Part shown: piece by piece, positions 44,728 through 54,201 of the stretch
How the letters are laid out: every line of letters begins with the position of its first letter
How positions within the stretch are numbered: position 1 is the stretch's first letter
Origin: Pseudomonas sp. K2I15
Lineage (GTDB): Bacteria; Pseudomonadota; Gammaproteobacteria; Pseudomonadales; Pseudomonadaceae
DNA: 64,000 nucleotides
Assembly: GCF_002204795.1 (NCBI RefSeq)
Contig: NZ_NIXO01000004.1
Coordinates: 1 to 64,000 of the forward strand
Direction: 5' to 3'
Made by a program: the position numbers and the translations under genes
Notes under the pieces: generated by a model
Told to the model about the DNA's origin: nothing
Seen by the model: only the letters and a program-made list of their open reading frames with translations
Database searches by the model: none

Positions 44728-45560
44728 GTTTTCTGGTGTTGGTGTTGGCGGTATGGATCGAGAAGTTCTCGGCCCTGCGCCAGCGTATACAACGTGATGG
44801 CGGCTGGCTGCGGGAACTGGCCAAGATGGAATCGAGTGCCAGCCTGGGCAAACAGCCATGGCTGATCCTCGCGCTGCTGGTACTGCTGCCGGTGGCCTTG
44901 CTTGCACTGTTGCTGCTGGTGCTGGAGCCAGTGGCTTATGGCCTGTTGGCGCTGCCGGTGCACCTGCTGGTGGTGATCTACAGCCTGGGCCGTGGCGATC
45001 TATTGGCTGGGCTGGGACCGTTCCGGGATGCCTGGCGCCGGGGTGACCTGCAAGCGGCCGAGCATGTGGCCGAGCGCGACTTGAGCATCAGCGCGGACAG
45101 TGGCGAGCAGTTGCTGGAGCGGGTCCAGGGGCATTTGTTGTGGCAGGCCTACCAAAGCTTCTTTGCGGTGATTTTCTGGTACTTCCTCCTCGGGCCGGTG
45201 GCTGCCCTGGCCTACCGGCTGCTGGCGCTGGCGACCGAGAACAGCCAGAACCCGCTGGTGGCCGAACGTGCCGGGCAAATACGCCATGCATTCGACTGGT
45301 TGCCGGTGCGCCTGCTGGCGGCGAGTTTTGCCTTGGTAGGCAATTTTGTGGCGGTCGGCCGCGTGATGCTGCATGAGCTGTTGAGCTGGGACATCACGGC
45401 GGCGCAACTGGTGGACAAGGTGGGCCTGGTGGCCGCTGAAATCCCGCCGCCGGTGGTGGGCGCCGAGGGCATCAATAGCCTCGACCGAATTTGGGAATTG
45501 CTGCTGCGCGCCGCTGTGCTGTGGTACGCCGGCTTTGCCATCTGGACCGTGCTGCCGTAA
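44724..45560 (+). CDS. ampE: Regulatory signalling modulator AmpE
   Basis: This protein of about 278 residues has several membrane helices, notably around residues 45-90 (WLILALLVLLPVALLALLLL) and near the middle (FFAVIFWYFLLGPVAALAY) and C-terminus. AmpE is an inner-membrane protein co-transcribed with ampD, and its molecular role is unclear. The start at ATG 44724 overlaps the ampD stop and has GGAGG at the right distance. A longer frame to 44679 lies inside ampD. FRDAWRRGDLQAAE is a conserved AmpE-type segment. Confidence 0.93.
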   Translation: MSFLVLVLAVWIEKFSALRQRIQRDGGWLRELAKMESSASLGKQPWLILALLVLLPVALLALLLLVLEPVAYGLLALPVHLLVVIYSLGRGDLLAGLGPFRDAWRRGDLQAAEHVAERDLSISADSGEQLLERVQGHLLWQAYQSFFAVIFWYFLLGPVAALAYRLLALATENSQNPLVAERAGQIRHAFDWLPVRLLAASFALVGNFVAVGRVMLHELLSWDITAAQLVDKVGLVAAEIPPPVVGAEGINSLDRIWELLLRAAVLWYAGFAIWTVLP

Positions 45561-45569
45561 TTCGCCCCT

Positions 45570-45667
45570 GTAGGAGCGAGCTTGCTCGCGAAAAACGCAA
45601 AGACACCGCGTGCATCCAAATAGCGCGCGTTATCGTTGACGTTCTTCGCGAGCAAGCTCGCCCCTAC
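45570..45667. repeat. REP pair (inverted) after ampE
   Basis: Inverted copies of the REP core GTAGGAGCGAGCTTGCTCGC lie at 45570-45590 and 45645-45667. They share the spacer piece GCGTTATCGTTGACG with the pair at 40719. They fall between ampE and the chemotaxis transducer gene. Confidence 0.85.
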
Positions 45668-45789
45668 CTCGTTAACCTTAAGTTACAAACCTCCTTTTCG
45701 AATTGAGCTATACAGACAGAGCGCCAAATAGTGGCTATCTGCCGCCGCCCTGCGCCCTCAATAAAAATAAAAGAAAAGGGAGTTCACCT

Positions 45790-47820
45790 GTGAAGAGCTT
45801 GCTCTATCCCGCCGTCGCGTTCATGAACCGCCTGACCTTCGGCATGAAGTTCAGCCTGATCAGCGTGCTGTTCCTGCTGCCCATGCTGGCCACCAACTAC
45901 TTCCTGGTACGCGACTCCTGGCGTGAATTCCAGGGCACCCGCATCGAACTGCAAAGCCTCGACCTGCTGACCAGCAGCCTGGCCCTGCGCCGCGACCTGG
46001 AAACCCTGAACAACCAGGTGCAGATCAACGCAACCCTCGGCCAGTCAGGCAAAGCCGGGGATATCGAAAGCAAGATCACCGCCCTCGAACAAAGCCTGCT
46101 ACAGCGCCTGCAAAGCTTCCACGCCCTGTCCGCCGACCCCGAACAAGCCGCTGCATTCGAAGCCAAGCGCGATGAAATAATCGCCGCCTTCAAGGCCCAG
46201 CAACAGGAAACCTCACTGCTCAGCAAAAGTGCACTGATTGGCAAACTCCTCAACAAGGCGCAGATGCTCAGCCAGCTCATCGCCAGCCAATCAGGCCTGA
46301 GCCGCGACCCCCACGGCGACCTGCGTCAACTCAGCGAACTGATCACCAGCGTCACCCCGCACGTCACCCAGACCTTGGGCGAAGGCCGGGCAATGGGCGC
46401 TTATTCGTTGGGCCAGGGTTTTCTCAACTCCTCCTCCAGCACCCGCTTTGACGAGTTGCTGCAGCAACTGGAAAAACTCCAGGCCGAATACGCCCTGAAA
46501 CTGCAAGACGCCCTCGGCGCAAGTAAACCCGCTCACGCAGCGCTGGCGAGCCTGGCGGACGCGAGCAAAGCAAGCCTGAAGCAAGGCAGCGAGTTGTTCG
46601 AAGAGCAGGTGGTAATGGCCGAAACCCTCGACGCCCCCTGGCAAGGTTTCTACGACGAAGTCAGCACGTTGATGGCCAAGACCTACGAGCTGGACGAAGC
46701 CACCCTGACCTTTCTCGAACAGCAACTGGAGCAACGCCTGTCAGAAAACCGCACGCACATGATCGGATTGGTCGCGGCCCTGGCGTCGGTGTTTCTGCTG
46801 GTCTTCTATCTGTACGCCGGCTTCTACGCCTCCACCCGCACCACCTTGCGCCGACTCGGGGCGATGATGGACAAGGTGGCGGCGGGCGACATGACCGTCA
46901 GCTTCGTCGCCCATAGCCGCGATGAACTGGGCGACCTGGGCCAGGTGTTCAACGGCACCGTGGCCAAAATCCATGACCTGATCGAGCGGGTAGGGCACAC
47001 GGTCAGCCAGGTCGAGCATCAGGCCGGGCAAGTGGAGTCGGTGTCGGCCCGCAGCAACCAGGCGGTGTCGGGCCAGCGCAGCCAGATCGAGCAAGTGGCG
47101 ACCGCCATGAACCAGATGTCATCCACCGCCCAGGAAGTGGCGCGCAGTGCGGCCGCGGCGGTCAGCAGCGCCCACAGCGTCAACGATGAAACCGTCAGCG
47201 GTCGCGGCCTGGTGCAGTCCCAGCAAGGCAGCATTGCGGCATTGGCCTCGGAGATCGATCAATCGGTGCGGGTGATCAATCAGTTGGCCATCGACAGCCA
47301 ATCCATCAGCCGCGTGCTGGAAGTGATCAAGAGCATCGCCGAACAAACCAATCTGCTGGCGCTGAATGCCGCCATCGAGGCCGCGCGCGCCGGTGAGCAA
47401 GGGCGCGGTTTTGCCGTGGTGGCCGACGAGGTGCGCACCCTGGCCCGGCGCACCCAGCACTCCACCGAAGAAATCGAGCAGATGATCGCCAAGCTCCACA
47501 GCGGCGTCGGCGCAGCGGTGAAGGCCATGGGCACCAGCCACGAGATGGCGAATGGCACGGTGGGGCAGTCGGAAAAAGTCCAGCAGGCCCTGGAAAATAT
47601 CCTCGGCGCCGTAGGCATGATCGTCGACCAGAACCAGCAGATTGCCGCCGCCGTCGAGCAGCAGACGGCCGTGGCCCACGACATCGACCAGAACATCGTC
47701 GAGATCAATCGCGCCGGTGAACATGCCGCGCACGGCGCGCATCAGACCGAAGCGGCCAGCCGGCAGTTGTCCTTGCAAGTGATCGAACTGAAGCAGTTGA
47801 TCGGAGCCTTTCGGGTGTGA
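45790..47820 (+). CDS. Methyl-accepting chemotaxis protein
   Basis: This is a transducer of about 676 residues. It has a first membrane helix near residues 20-40 ([18 protein letters not shown]), a long periplasmic helical sensor domain, a second membrane helix near residues 325-350 ([20 protein letters not shown]), a HAMP domain, and the signalling hairpin [20 protein letters not shown] with [17 protein letters not shown]. It reports an unknown ligand to the CheA/CheW array. The GTG at 45790 has GGGAG upstream and is preferred over the frame start at 45703. It occupies the PA4520 position between ampE and speC in P. aeruginosa. Confidence 0.93.
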   Translation: MKSLLYPAVAFMNRLTFGMKFSLISVLFLLPMLATNYFLVRDSWREFQGTRIELQSLDLLTSSLALRRDLETLNNQVQINATLGQSGKAGDIESKITALEQSLLQRLQSFHALSADPEQAAAFEAKRDEIIAAFKAQQQETSLLSKSALIGKLLNKAQMLSQLIASQSGLSRDPHGDLRQLSELITSVTPHVTQTLGEGRAMGAYSLGQGFLNSSSSTRFDELLQQLEKLQAEYALKLQDALGASKPAHAALASLADASKASLKQGSELFEEQVVMAETLDAPWQGFYDEVSTLMAKTYELDEATLTFLEQQLEQRLSENRTHMIGLVAALASVFLLVFYLYAGFYASTRTTLRRLGAMMDKVAAGDMTVSFVAHSRDELGDLGQVFNGTVAKIHDLIERVGHTVSQVEHQAGQVESVSARSNQAVSGQRSQIEQVATAMNQMSSTAQEVARSAAAAVSSAHSVNDETVSGRGLVQSQQGSIAALASEIDQSVRVINQLAIDSQSISRVLEVIKSIAEQTNLLALNAAIEAARAGEQGRGFAVVADEVRTLARRTQHSTEEIEQMIAKLHSGVGAAVKAMGTSHEMANGTVGQSEKVQQALENILGAVGMIVDQNQQIAAAVEQQTAVAHDIDQNIVEINRAGEHAAHGAHQTEAASRQLSLQVIELKQLIGAFRV

Positions 47821-47940
47821 GGCACGGCTGTAGGATTACTTCGCGGGTGGCGTGGCATTGTTCTCATTTTTGGCGGTGGTCTTTTTTGGCTGCCAAAATG
47901 GGTGAGAATTTGTGTCATCCATTTTCGCGGAGGTTCGGTC

Positions 47941-48372
47941 ATGACCGCTGCCATTGTCGGCGTCCGAGGGCATTGCGCCCATTGCGACATATCCTTTGAA
48001 CTCAAGCCCTGGCAGCTCAACGCCATTGCCATCAACGAACCCTTTGATTGTCCGTATTGCCACAAAGGCGTGCAGCCGAGTTGCCCCAAGCAGTTGAAGC
48101 AATTCAAGTCACTGGACAACCTGGCGCTGCTGCGCCCGAGCATGATGGTGCTCACCGGCATGGCGCTGTTGGTGGCGCTGGTGGCGGAGTGGATAGGGCT
48201 GATCAGCGTGATCGGCCAGCTCAACGTCTCGATGATGGCGGTACTGATTTACTTCATGACGTTGCGCTATGCCCGTCATCGGCAACGGATGACGCTGATG
48301 CTGCAGTGGGTAAAGCCCCTACCAGTTGAACAGCTCGCAGGCATTGCGGGTGCTCGCCTCAGCCAACGCTGA
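47941..48372 (+). CDS. Zinc-ribbon membrane protein of unknown function
   Basis: This is a protein of about 143 residues. The N-terminal part has two CxxC pairs (GHCAHCDISF and CPYCHKGVQP) of a zinc ribbon, followed by two hydrophobic helices (MMVLTGMALLVALVAEWIGL and SMMAVLIYFMTLRYARH). The start is the ATG at 47941, with GGAGG upstream. Its 3' end overlaps the 3' end of tatD on the opposite strand by 54 bases. The function is unknown. Confidence 0.75.
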   Translation: MTAAIVGVRGHCAHCDISFELKPWQLNAIAINEPFDCPYCHKGVQPSCPKQLKQFKSLDNLALLRPSMMVLTGMALLVALVAEWIGLISVIGQLNVSMMAVLIYFMTLRYARHRQRMTLMLQWVKPLPVEQLAGIAGARLSQR

Positions 48373-49095
48373 GGGGCTGATGCCCATGCGCTCGGCCAGG
48401 GCGGCGCAGATGTCGGGCAGGTGTTCAGGGCTGTTGCGCTGGCCGGGGTACATCACCGGCGCCATGTCTGGCGAATCGGTTTCCAGTACCACGGCTTCCA
48501 GCGGCAAACGCGCAATCACTTTGTGCATGCGCAGGGCTTGTGGCCATGTCGCCGCGCCGCCCAGGCCGAGTTTGAAACCCAGCTTGATGTACTCGCGGGC
48601 CTCTTCCTGGCTGCCGGCAAACGCGTGGATGATGCCGCCCCGTGGCAGGCGAATGCGTTTGAGGGTGGCGACCACGGCGGCGTGGCTGCGCCGCACATGC
48701 AGCAGCGCCGGTAGCTGGAAATCCACCGCCAACTTCAATTGGGCTTCGAACAAATGTTGCTGGCGCTCGCGGTCCAGCTGTTCGAGGAAATAATCCAGGC
48801 CGATCTCACCCACCGCACACAGTTGCCGGTGGCCGCTCAGGCGGGTCAGCCAGTCGCCCAGTTCCGTGAGGTCGGCGGGGCGATGGTCATCGAGATACAC
48901 CGGGTGCAGGCCGAAGGCCGCGAATAACCCCACGTCCGTTTGCACCAGGTCCCACAGCCGTTGCCAATTTTGCTGATAGACCCCCAGCAGCACCATCCTG
49001 CGCACGCCCAACTCGCGGCTGCGGCTCAGGACTTCGCTGCGGTCGGCATCGAAGTCCGGAAAATCCAGGTGGGTGTGGCTGTCGATCAGCTCCAC
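48319..49095 (-). CDS. tatD: TatD family hydrolase
   Basis: This is a 258-residue metal-dependent hydrolase of the TatD DNase type. Motifs are IDSHTHLDFPDFDADR (metal-binding HxH), AVGEIGLDYFLEQ with the metal-binding glutamate, LLHVRRSH, GIIHAFAGSQEEA and LETDSPDM with the catalytic aspartate. The family shows 3'-exonuclease activity on DNA. The start is a GTG at 49095, five bases after the fruR stop, so it may be read with fruR. It overlaps the end of the converging zinc-ribbon gene. Confidence 0.93.
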   Translation of the reverse strand: MELIDSHTHLDFPDFDADRSEVLSRSRELGVRRMVLLGVYQQNWQRLWDLVQTDVGLFAAFGLHPVYLDDHRPADLTELGDWLTRLSGHRQLCAVGEIGLDYFLEQLDRERQQHLFEAQLKLAVDFQLPALLHVRRSHAAVVATLKRIRLPRGGIIHAFAGSQEEAREYIKLGFKLGLGGAATWPQALRMHKVIARLPLEAVVLETDSPDMAPVMYPGQRNSPEHLPDICAALAERMGISPSALAEASTRNACELFNW

Positions 49096-49100
49096 ACCGT

Positions 49101-50096
49101 TTACTCCGAGTGAATCCGCTGTTTGAACGTACGGCCGATGGCATGCACGCCCGGCGCGTAGTGCTGTTCTTCAACGGCCGCCAGGGCCAAACGCAGCGCA
49201 GTGTCGGCGATCAATTGATGCTGCTGGGCCATGGCATTCACCGGCAGCGGCAGGAAATCCAGCAGTTGCGTGTCACCAAATGTACCCAGGCGCAGCGGGC
49301 GGGATTTGAGCGGGAAGTCATGCAGCGCATCAAACACCCCTTGCAGCAGGACGTAGGACGTCGTCACCAGCGCGTCAGGCAAATGCCCCAGGCTTTGCAG
49401 CAATTGCTCCATCAGCTGTCGGCCACAGTCGCGGCTGAACGATTCACCCTGTTCGATCAGTATTTCACCGCTGAAGTCTTTCAGCGCTTCCTTGAAGCCG
49501 GCGGCACGTTCCTGGCTGATGCTCAGCTCTGGTCGCGCGCCGATCAACACGATCTGCTTGGGCAGTGGTTGCAGCAGGCTGCTGGTCAATTGCTGGCAGG
49601 CCTGGCGATCATCACTGACCACCGAGCAAAACTGCGTAGACTCCATCACCCGGTCGATGGCGATCACCGGCAAACCCTTGGCTTGCAGTTCGCGGTAGCT
49701 GTCGTCGCTGGCCGGCAGGCAACTGGCAACAAACAGCGCATCGCAACGACGGGCGCGGAACAGTTGCAGCAATTGCCGCTCACTGTTGGCGTCGTCGTCG
49801 GAGCTGGCGATCAGCAGTTGATAGCCGCGGGCCCGCGCGCCTTGCTCCAGCAGCTTGGCGATGCGTGCGTAACTGGGGTTTTCCAGGTCCGGCAGGATAA
49901 AACCCAGGGTACGGGTATGCCGGCTGCGCAGCCCGGCGGCCTGGGGATTGGGCGTAAAGCCATGTTCTTCAACCACGGCGCGCACCCGTTCGACGGTTGC
50001 GCTGCTGATCCGTTGCTGTTCGGCCTTGCCATTGATGACGTAGCTGGCGGTGGTCACAGACACACCGGCAATGCGCGCGATATCACTGAGTTTCAA
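49101..50096 (-). CDS. fruR: Fructose repressor FruR (Cra-like, LacI family)
   Basis: This is a 331-residue LacI/GalR-family regulator. The helix-turn-helix and hinge are at the N-terminus (KLSDIARIAGVSVTTASYVI, RVRAVVEEHGF), and a sugar-binding core follows (RTLGFILPDLENPSYARIAK). In Pseudomonas Cra controls the fruBKA operon and responds mainly to fructose-1-phosphate. It is transcribed away from fruB, and a perfect Cra-type operator lies between them at 50243-50254. Confidence 0.95.
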   Translation of the reverse strand: MKLSDIARIAGVSVTTASYVINGKAEQQRISSATVERVRAVVEEHGFTPNPQAAGLRSRHTRTLGFILPDLENPSYARIAKLLEQGARARGYQLLIASSDDDANSERQLLQLFRARRCDALFVASCLPASDDSYRELQAKGLPVIAIDRVMESTQFCSVVSDDRQACQQLTSSLLQPLPKQIVLIGARPELSISQERAAGFKEALKDFSGEILIEQGESFSRDCGRQLMEQLLQSLGHLPDALVTTSYVLLQGVFDALHDFPLKSRPLRLGTFGDTQLLDFLPLPVNAMAQQHQLIADTALRLALAAVEEQHYAPGVHAIGRTFKQRIHSE

Positions 50097-50242
50097 ACCG
50101 GGATTTCCTTGTTTTTTAGAGCTTGCCCCGACACTTTGTCCAATCGTAACCGATTACTGCAGGCGACCATTGTCGCAACTCAACAGCCGAGTGGCTCTTC
50201 AATCATGCGTAATTAATGCGTAATCTGCCATAAACTCTAGAT

Positions 50243-50254
50243 TAAACGTTTCAG
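50243..50254. promoter_or_regulatory. Cra/FruR operator
   Basis: The sequence TTAAACGTTTCA matches the operator known for P. putida Cra. It lies in the 293-base region between fruR and fruB, about 135 bases before the fruB start, and is well placed for repression of fruBKA and of fruR itself. Confidence 0.85.
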
Positions 50255-50389
50255 CAAGCGTATTTTTACGATTATCGCGACGAACGTGGTCCTGCCAACT
50301 GACCGCTCAGTCAATTTATTCGAACGTCTTTGCACTGATTTATTCAAAATAATACCTAGTGCGCCCGCCGCACTAACTAGGAGAACGGC

Positions 50390-53248
50390 ATGCTTGAGCT
50401 CACCCACGAGCAGATATCCATGGGCCAGACGGCTGTGGATAAGTCTGCTGCCTTGCAACTGCTCGCTGAAAAACTGGTGGCCGATGGCCTGGTCGCCGAG
50501 GGTTACCTCAGTGGCTTGCAAGCGCGTGAAGCCCAAGGCTCGACCTTTCTTGGCCAAGGCATCGCCATCCCCCATGGCACGCCCGAAACCCGCGACCAAG
50601 TCTTCGCCACCGGCGTGCGCCTGCTGCAATTCCCCGAAGGGGTGGATTGGGGCGATGGCCAGATCGTCTACCTGGCGATCGGCATTGCCGCCAAATCCGA
50701 CGAGCACCTGCGCCTGCTGCAACTGCTGACCCGCGCCCTCGGTGAAACCGATCTGGGCCAGGCCTTGCGTCGCGCGAGCTCCGCCGAAGCCCTGCTGAAA
50801 CTGCTGCAAGGGGCACCGCAAGAGCTGGCGCTGGACGCACAGATGATTGGCCTGGGCGTGTCCGCTGACGATTTCGAAGAGCTGGTGTGGCGCGGCGCAC
50901 GTCTGCTGCGCCAGGCCGATTGTGTGAGCAATGGCTTTGCCGCCGTGCTGCAACAAGTCGACGCGTTGCCCCTGGGCGACGGCCTGTGGTGGCTGCACAG
51001 CGAACAGACGGTGAAGCGTCCGGGCCTGGCCTTTGTCACCCCGGACAAACCGATGCGTTACCTGGGCCAGCCATTGAGCGGCCTGTTCTGCCTGGCCAGC
51101 CTCGGCGAGGCGCACCAAACCTTGCTCGAACGCCTGTGTGCGTTACTGATCGAAGGCCGCGGCCAGGAACTCGGTCGCGCCACCAGCAGCCGTGCCGTAT
51201 TGGAGGTGCTCGGCGGTGAACTGCCGGCCGACTGGCCAAGCGTGCGCATCGCCCTGGCCAACGCCCACGGGCTGCATGCACGGCCTGCGAAGATCCTCGC
51301 GCAATTGGCAAAAAGTTTTGACGGTGAAATCCGTGTGCGCATCGTCGATGGCGACGTCAGCGCGGTGTCGGTAAAAAGCCTGAGCAAGCTGCTGAGCCTC
51401 GGTGCACGTCGTGGCCAGGTACTGGAATTTGTCGCTGAGCCAGGCATTGCCGGTGACGCCTTGCCCGCCTTGTTGGCCGCCGTGGAAGAAGGCCTGGGCG
51501 AAGAGGTCGAGCCGCTGCCAGCGGTAAGCGCCCAGCAGACCGTGGTCGACATCGAACCTGTGATCAGCGCGCCAGTGTCCGGCAGCCTGATCCAGGCCAT
51601 CGCCGCCGCCCCCGGCATCGCGATTGGCCCGGCGCATATCCAAGTGCTGCAACCCTTCGAATACCCTTTGCGTGGTGAGTCCCCGGTGATCGAGCGCCAA
51701 CGCCTGCACAACGCGTTGACCGAGGTACGCCAAGATATCCAGGGCCTGATCGAGCGCAGTAAATCCAAGGCCATCCGCGAGATCTTCATCACCCACCAGG
51801 AGATGCTCGACGATCCGGAACTGACCGACGAAGTCGAAACGCGCCTCAAGCAAGGCGAAAGTGCGCAAGCGGCCTGGATGAGCGTGATCGAAGCCGCCGC
51901 CAAGCAGCAGGAATCGCTGCAGGACGCCTTGCTCGCCGAGCGCGCCGCCGATCTGCGTGACATTGGCCGTCGCGTGCTGGCCCAACTGTGCGGCGTCCAA
52001 ACCGCGCAAGAGCCCGACGAACCCTACATTCTGGTAATGGACGAAGTCGGACCATCCGACGTCGCGCGCCTGGACCCGGTGCGCGTCGCCGGCATCCTCA
52101 CCGCCCGTGGCGGGGCCACCGCCCACAGCGCCATCGTCGCCCGCGCCCTGGGCATTCCCGCGCTGGTGGGTGCAGGTCCCGCCGTGTTGTTGCTGGCCTC
52201 GGGCACGCCGTTGTTGCTGGATGGCCAGCGCGGTCGCCTGCATGTCGACGCCGACGCCGCCACCTTGCAGCGCGCCACCGTCGAGCGCGACACCCGCGAA
52301 CAACGCCTGCAAGCCGCCGCCGCACAACGCCATGAACCGGCCCTGACCCGCGATGGCCATGCCGTCGAAGTGTTCGCCAATATCGGCGAAAGCGCCGGTG
52401 TTGCCAGCGCCGTGGAGCACGGCGCCGAAGGCATCGGCCTGCTGCGCACCGAACTGATTTTCATGGCCCACAAACAAGCGCCCGACGAAGCCACCCAGGA
52501 AGCCGAATACCGCCGCGTGCTCGACGGCCTCGGCGGTCGGCCACTGGTGGTGCGCACCCTTGATGTGGGCGGCGATAAACCGCTGCCTTACTGGCCGATC
52601 GCCAAGGAAGAAAACCCCTTCCTCGGCGTGCGCGGCATTCGCCTCACCTTGCAGCGCCCACAGATCATGGAAACGCAATTGCGCGCGCTGCTGCGCTCGG
52701 CGGACAACCGCCCGCTGCGCATCATGTTCCCCATGGTCGGCAGCGTGGATGAGTGGCGCCAGGCCCGGGACATGACCGAGCGCCTGCGCCTGGAAATCCC
52801 GGTGGCCGACCTGCAATTGGGGATCATGATCGAAGTGCCGTCGGCGGCCTTGCTGGCGCCGGTGTTGGCCAAGGAAGTGGACTTTTTCAGCGTCGGCACC
52901 AACGACCTGACCCAGTACACCCTGGCCATCGACCGTGGCCACCCGACGCTGTCGGCCCAGGCTGACGGCCTGCACCCGGCGGTGTTGCAACTGATCGACA
53001 TCACCGTGCGCGCAGCCCATGCCCATGGCAAATGGGTGGGCGTGTGCGGCGAGTTGGCGGCCGACCCGTTAGCCGTTCCGGTGCTGATCGGCCTGGGTGT
53101 GGATGAGCTGAGCGTGTCTGCGCGCAGCATCCCCGAGGTCAAGGCGCGGGTACGTGAATTCAGTCTGAGCGAGGCCCAGGGCCTGGCACAAAAAGCGCTG
53201 GCGGTGGGTTCTCCTGCCGAAGTGCGTGCGCTTGTGGAGGCCGTGTAA
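50390..53248 (+). CDS. fruB: Fructose PTS multiphosphoryl transfer protein (EIIA-HPr-EI)
   Basis: This 952-residue cytoplasmic protein carries three phosphotransfer modules. EIIA-Fru spans residues 1 to about 145 (active His62 in GIAIPHGTPE). HPr spans about residues 280-370 (His296 in NAHGLHARPAK). Enzyme I makes up the rest (His579 in GGATAHSAIVARALGIP, and Cys886 in VGVCGELAADP). It passes phosphate from phosphoenolpyruvate to FruA. TAAATG joins the stop to the fruK start. In Pseudomonas this is the only sugar-transport PTS. Confidence 0.98.
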   Translation: MLELTHEQISMGQTAVDKSAALQLLAEKLVADGLVAEGYLSGLQAREAQGSTFLGQGIAIPHGTPETRDQVFATGVRLLQFPEGVDWGDGQIVYLAIGIAAKSDEHLRLLQLLTRALGETDLGQALRRASSAEALLKLLQGAPQELALDAQMIGLGVSADDFEELVWRGARLLRQADCVSNGFAAVLQQVDALPLGDGLWWLHSEQTVKRPGLAFVTPDKPMRYLGQPLSGLFCLASLGEAHQTLLERLCALLIEGRGQELGRATSSRAVLEVLGGELPADWPSVRIALANAHGLHARPAKILAQLAKSFDGEIRVRIVDGDVSAVSVKSLSKLLSLGARRGQVLEFVAEPGIAGDALPALLAAVEEGLGEEVEPLPAVSAQQTVVDIEPVISAPVSGSLIQAIAAAPGIAIGPAHIQVLQPFEYPLRGESPVIERQRLHNALTEVRQDIQGLIERSKSKAIREIFITHQEMLDDPELTDEVETRLKQGESAQAAWMSVIEAAAKQQESLQDALLAERAADLRDIGRRVLAQLCGVQTAQEPDEPYILVMDEVGPSDVARLDPVRVAGILTARGGATAHSAIVARALGIPALVGAGPAVLLLASGTPLLLDGQRGRLHVDADAATLQRATVERDTREQRLQAAAAQRHEPALTRDGHAVEVFANIGESAGVASAVEHGAEGIGLLRTELIFMAHKQAPDEATQEAEYRRVLDGLGGRPLVVRTLDVGGDKPLPYWPIAKEENPFLGVRGIRLTLQRPQIMETQLRALLRSADNRPLRIMFPMVGSVDEWRQARDMTERLRLEIPVADLQLGIMIEVPSAALLAPVLAKEVDFFSVGTNDLTQYTLAIDRGHPTLSAQADGLHPAVLQLIDITVRAAHAHGKWVGVCGELAADPLAVPVLIGLGVDELSVSARSIPEVKARVREFSLSEAQGLAQKALAVGSPAEVRALVEAV

Positions 53249-54190
53249 ATGGCAAGGATTTTAAGCCTGACGCTGAACCCGGCGTTGGACCTGACGGTGC
53301 GCCTGGCACGCCTGCAACCAGGTGAGGTCAACCGCAGCGAAGCGATGATCACCCATGCTGCCGGCAAGGGCGTGAACGTTGCCCAGGTGCTGGCGGACCT
53401 TGGCCATCAGGTGACCGTAGGCGGCTTTCTTGGCGAGGACAATCCCCAGGCGTTCGAGATGCTGATTGCCCGTCGTGGTTTTACCGATGCGTTTATTCGC
53501 GTGCCGGGAGAAACCCGCAGCAATATCAAGATCGCCGAGCAGGACGGGCGGGTCACGGACGTCAACGCACCCGGCCCGGTGGTCGGTGAGCAGGCGCAAC
53601 AGGCACTGCTTGAGCAACTGGCGCGGATTGCGCCCGGCTATGACGCAGTCGTCGTGGCCGGCAGCCTGCCCCGTGGCATCACCCCGCAGTGGTTCCAGGG
53701 CTTGCTGCAGCAACTGAAACACCTCGGTTTGAAAGTCGCCCTGGACACCAGCGGCGAAGCGTTGCGCGCCGGGCTGAATGCCGGCCCGTGGTTGATCAAA
53801 CCCAACACTGAAGAACTGGCCGATGCACTGGACTGCCCGACAGACTCTGTCGCCCAGCAGGCACAAGCAGCCGCACGTTTGCACGCCCAGGGCGTCGAGC
53901 ACGTGGTGATCTCCCACGGCGCCGATGGCGTTAACTGGTTCAGCCCCGGCACGGCGTTGCACGCCACGCCGCCCAAGGTCAGCGTTGCCAGCACCGTGGG
54001 TGCGGGGGATTCGCTGCTCGCCGGGATGCTCCACGGTTTGCTGACCTTCGATGTGCCTGAAACCACCTTGCGCCGGGCCACCGCGATTGCCGCGATGGCG
54101 GTCACGCAAATCGGCTTTGGCATCACCGATGAGGCACAGCTTGAGACTTTGCAGAGCGGCGTCCACGTGCGCCCGCTGACAGAACAATAA
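53249..54190 (+). CDS. fruK: 1-phosphofructokinase
   Basis: This is a 313-residue sugar kinase of the PfkB family. It phosphorylates fructose-1-phosphate, the product of the FruA transporter, to fructose-1,6-bisphosphate. Motifs are LTLNPALDLTV at the N-terminus, HAAGKGVNVAQVLADLG, and the ATP-binding C-terminal motif STVGAGDSLLAGML with the catalytic aspartate. It starts directly at the fruB stop and is followed by fruA, with GAGGG as ribosome-binding site. Confidence 0.97.
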   Translation: MARILSLTLNPALDLTVRLARLQPGEVNRSEAMITHAAGKGVNVAQVLADLGHQVTVGGFLGEDNPQAFEMLIARRGFTDAFIRVPGETRSNIKIAEQDGRVTDVNAPGPVVGEQAQQALLEQLARIAPGYDAVVVAGSLPRGITPQWFQGLLQQLKHLGLKVALDTSGEALRAGLNAGPWLIKPNTEELADALDCPTDSVAQQAQAAARLHAQGVEHVVISHGADGVNWFSPGTALHATPPKVSVASTVGAGDSLLAGMLHGLLTFDVPETTLRRATAIAAMAVTQIGFGITDEAQLETLQSGVHVRPLTEQ

Positions 54191-54201
54191 GAGGGTTGGT
54201 C

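Noticed and set aside
51143..53026. Long minus-strand frame of 627 codons opposite fruB
   Set aside because: fruB has all its active sites in the plus frame, and the opposite frame is a by-product of GC-rich codon use.
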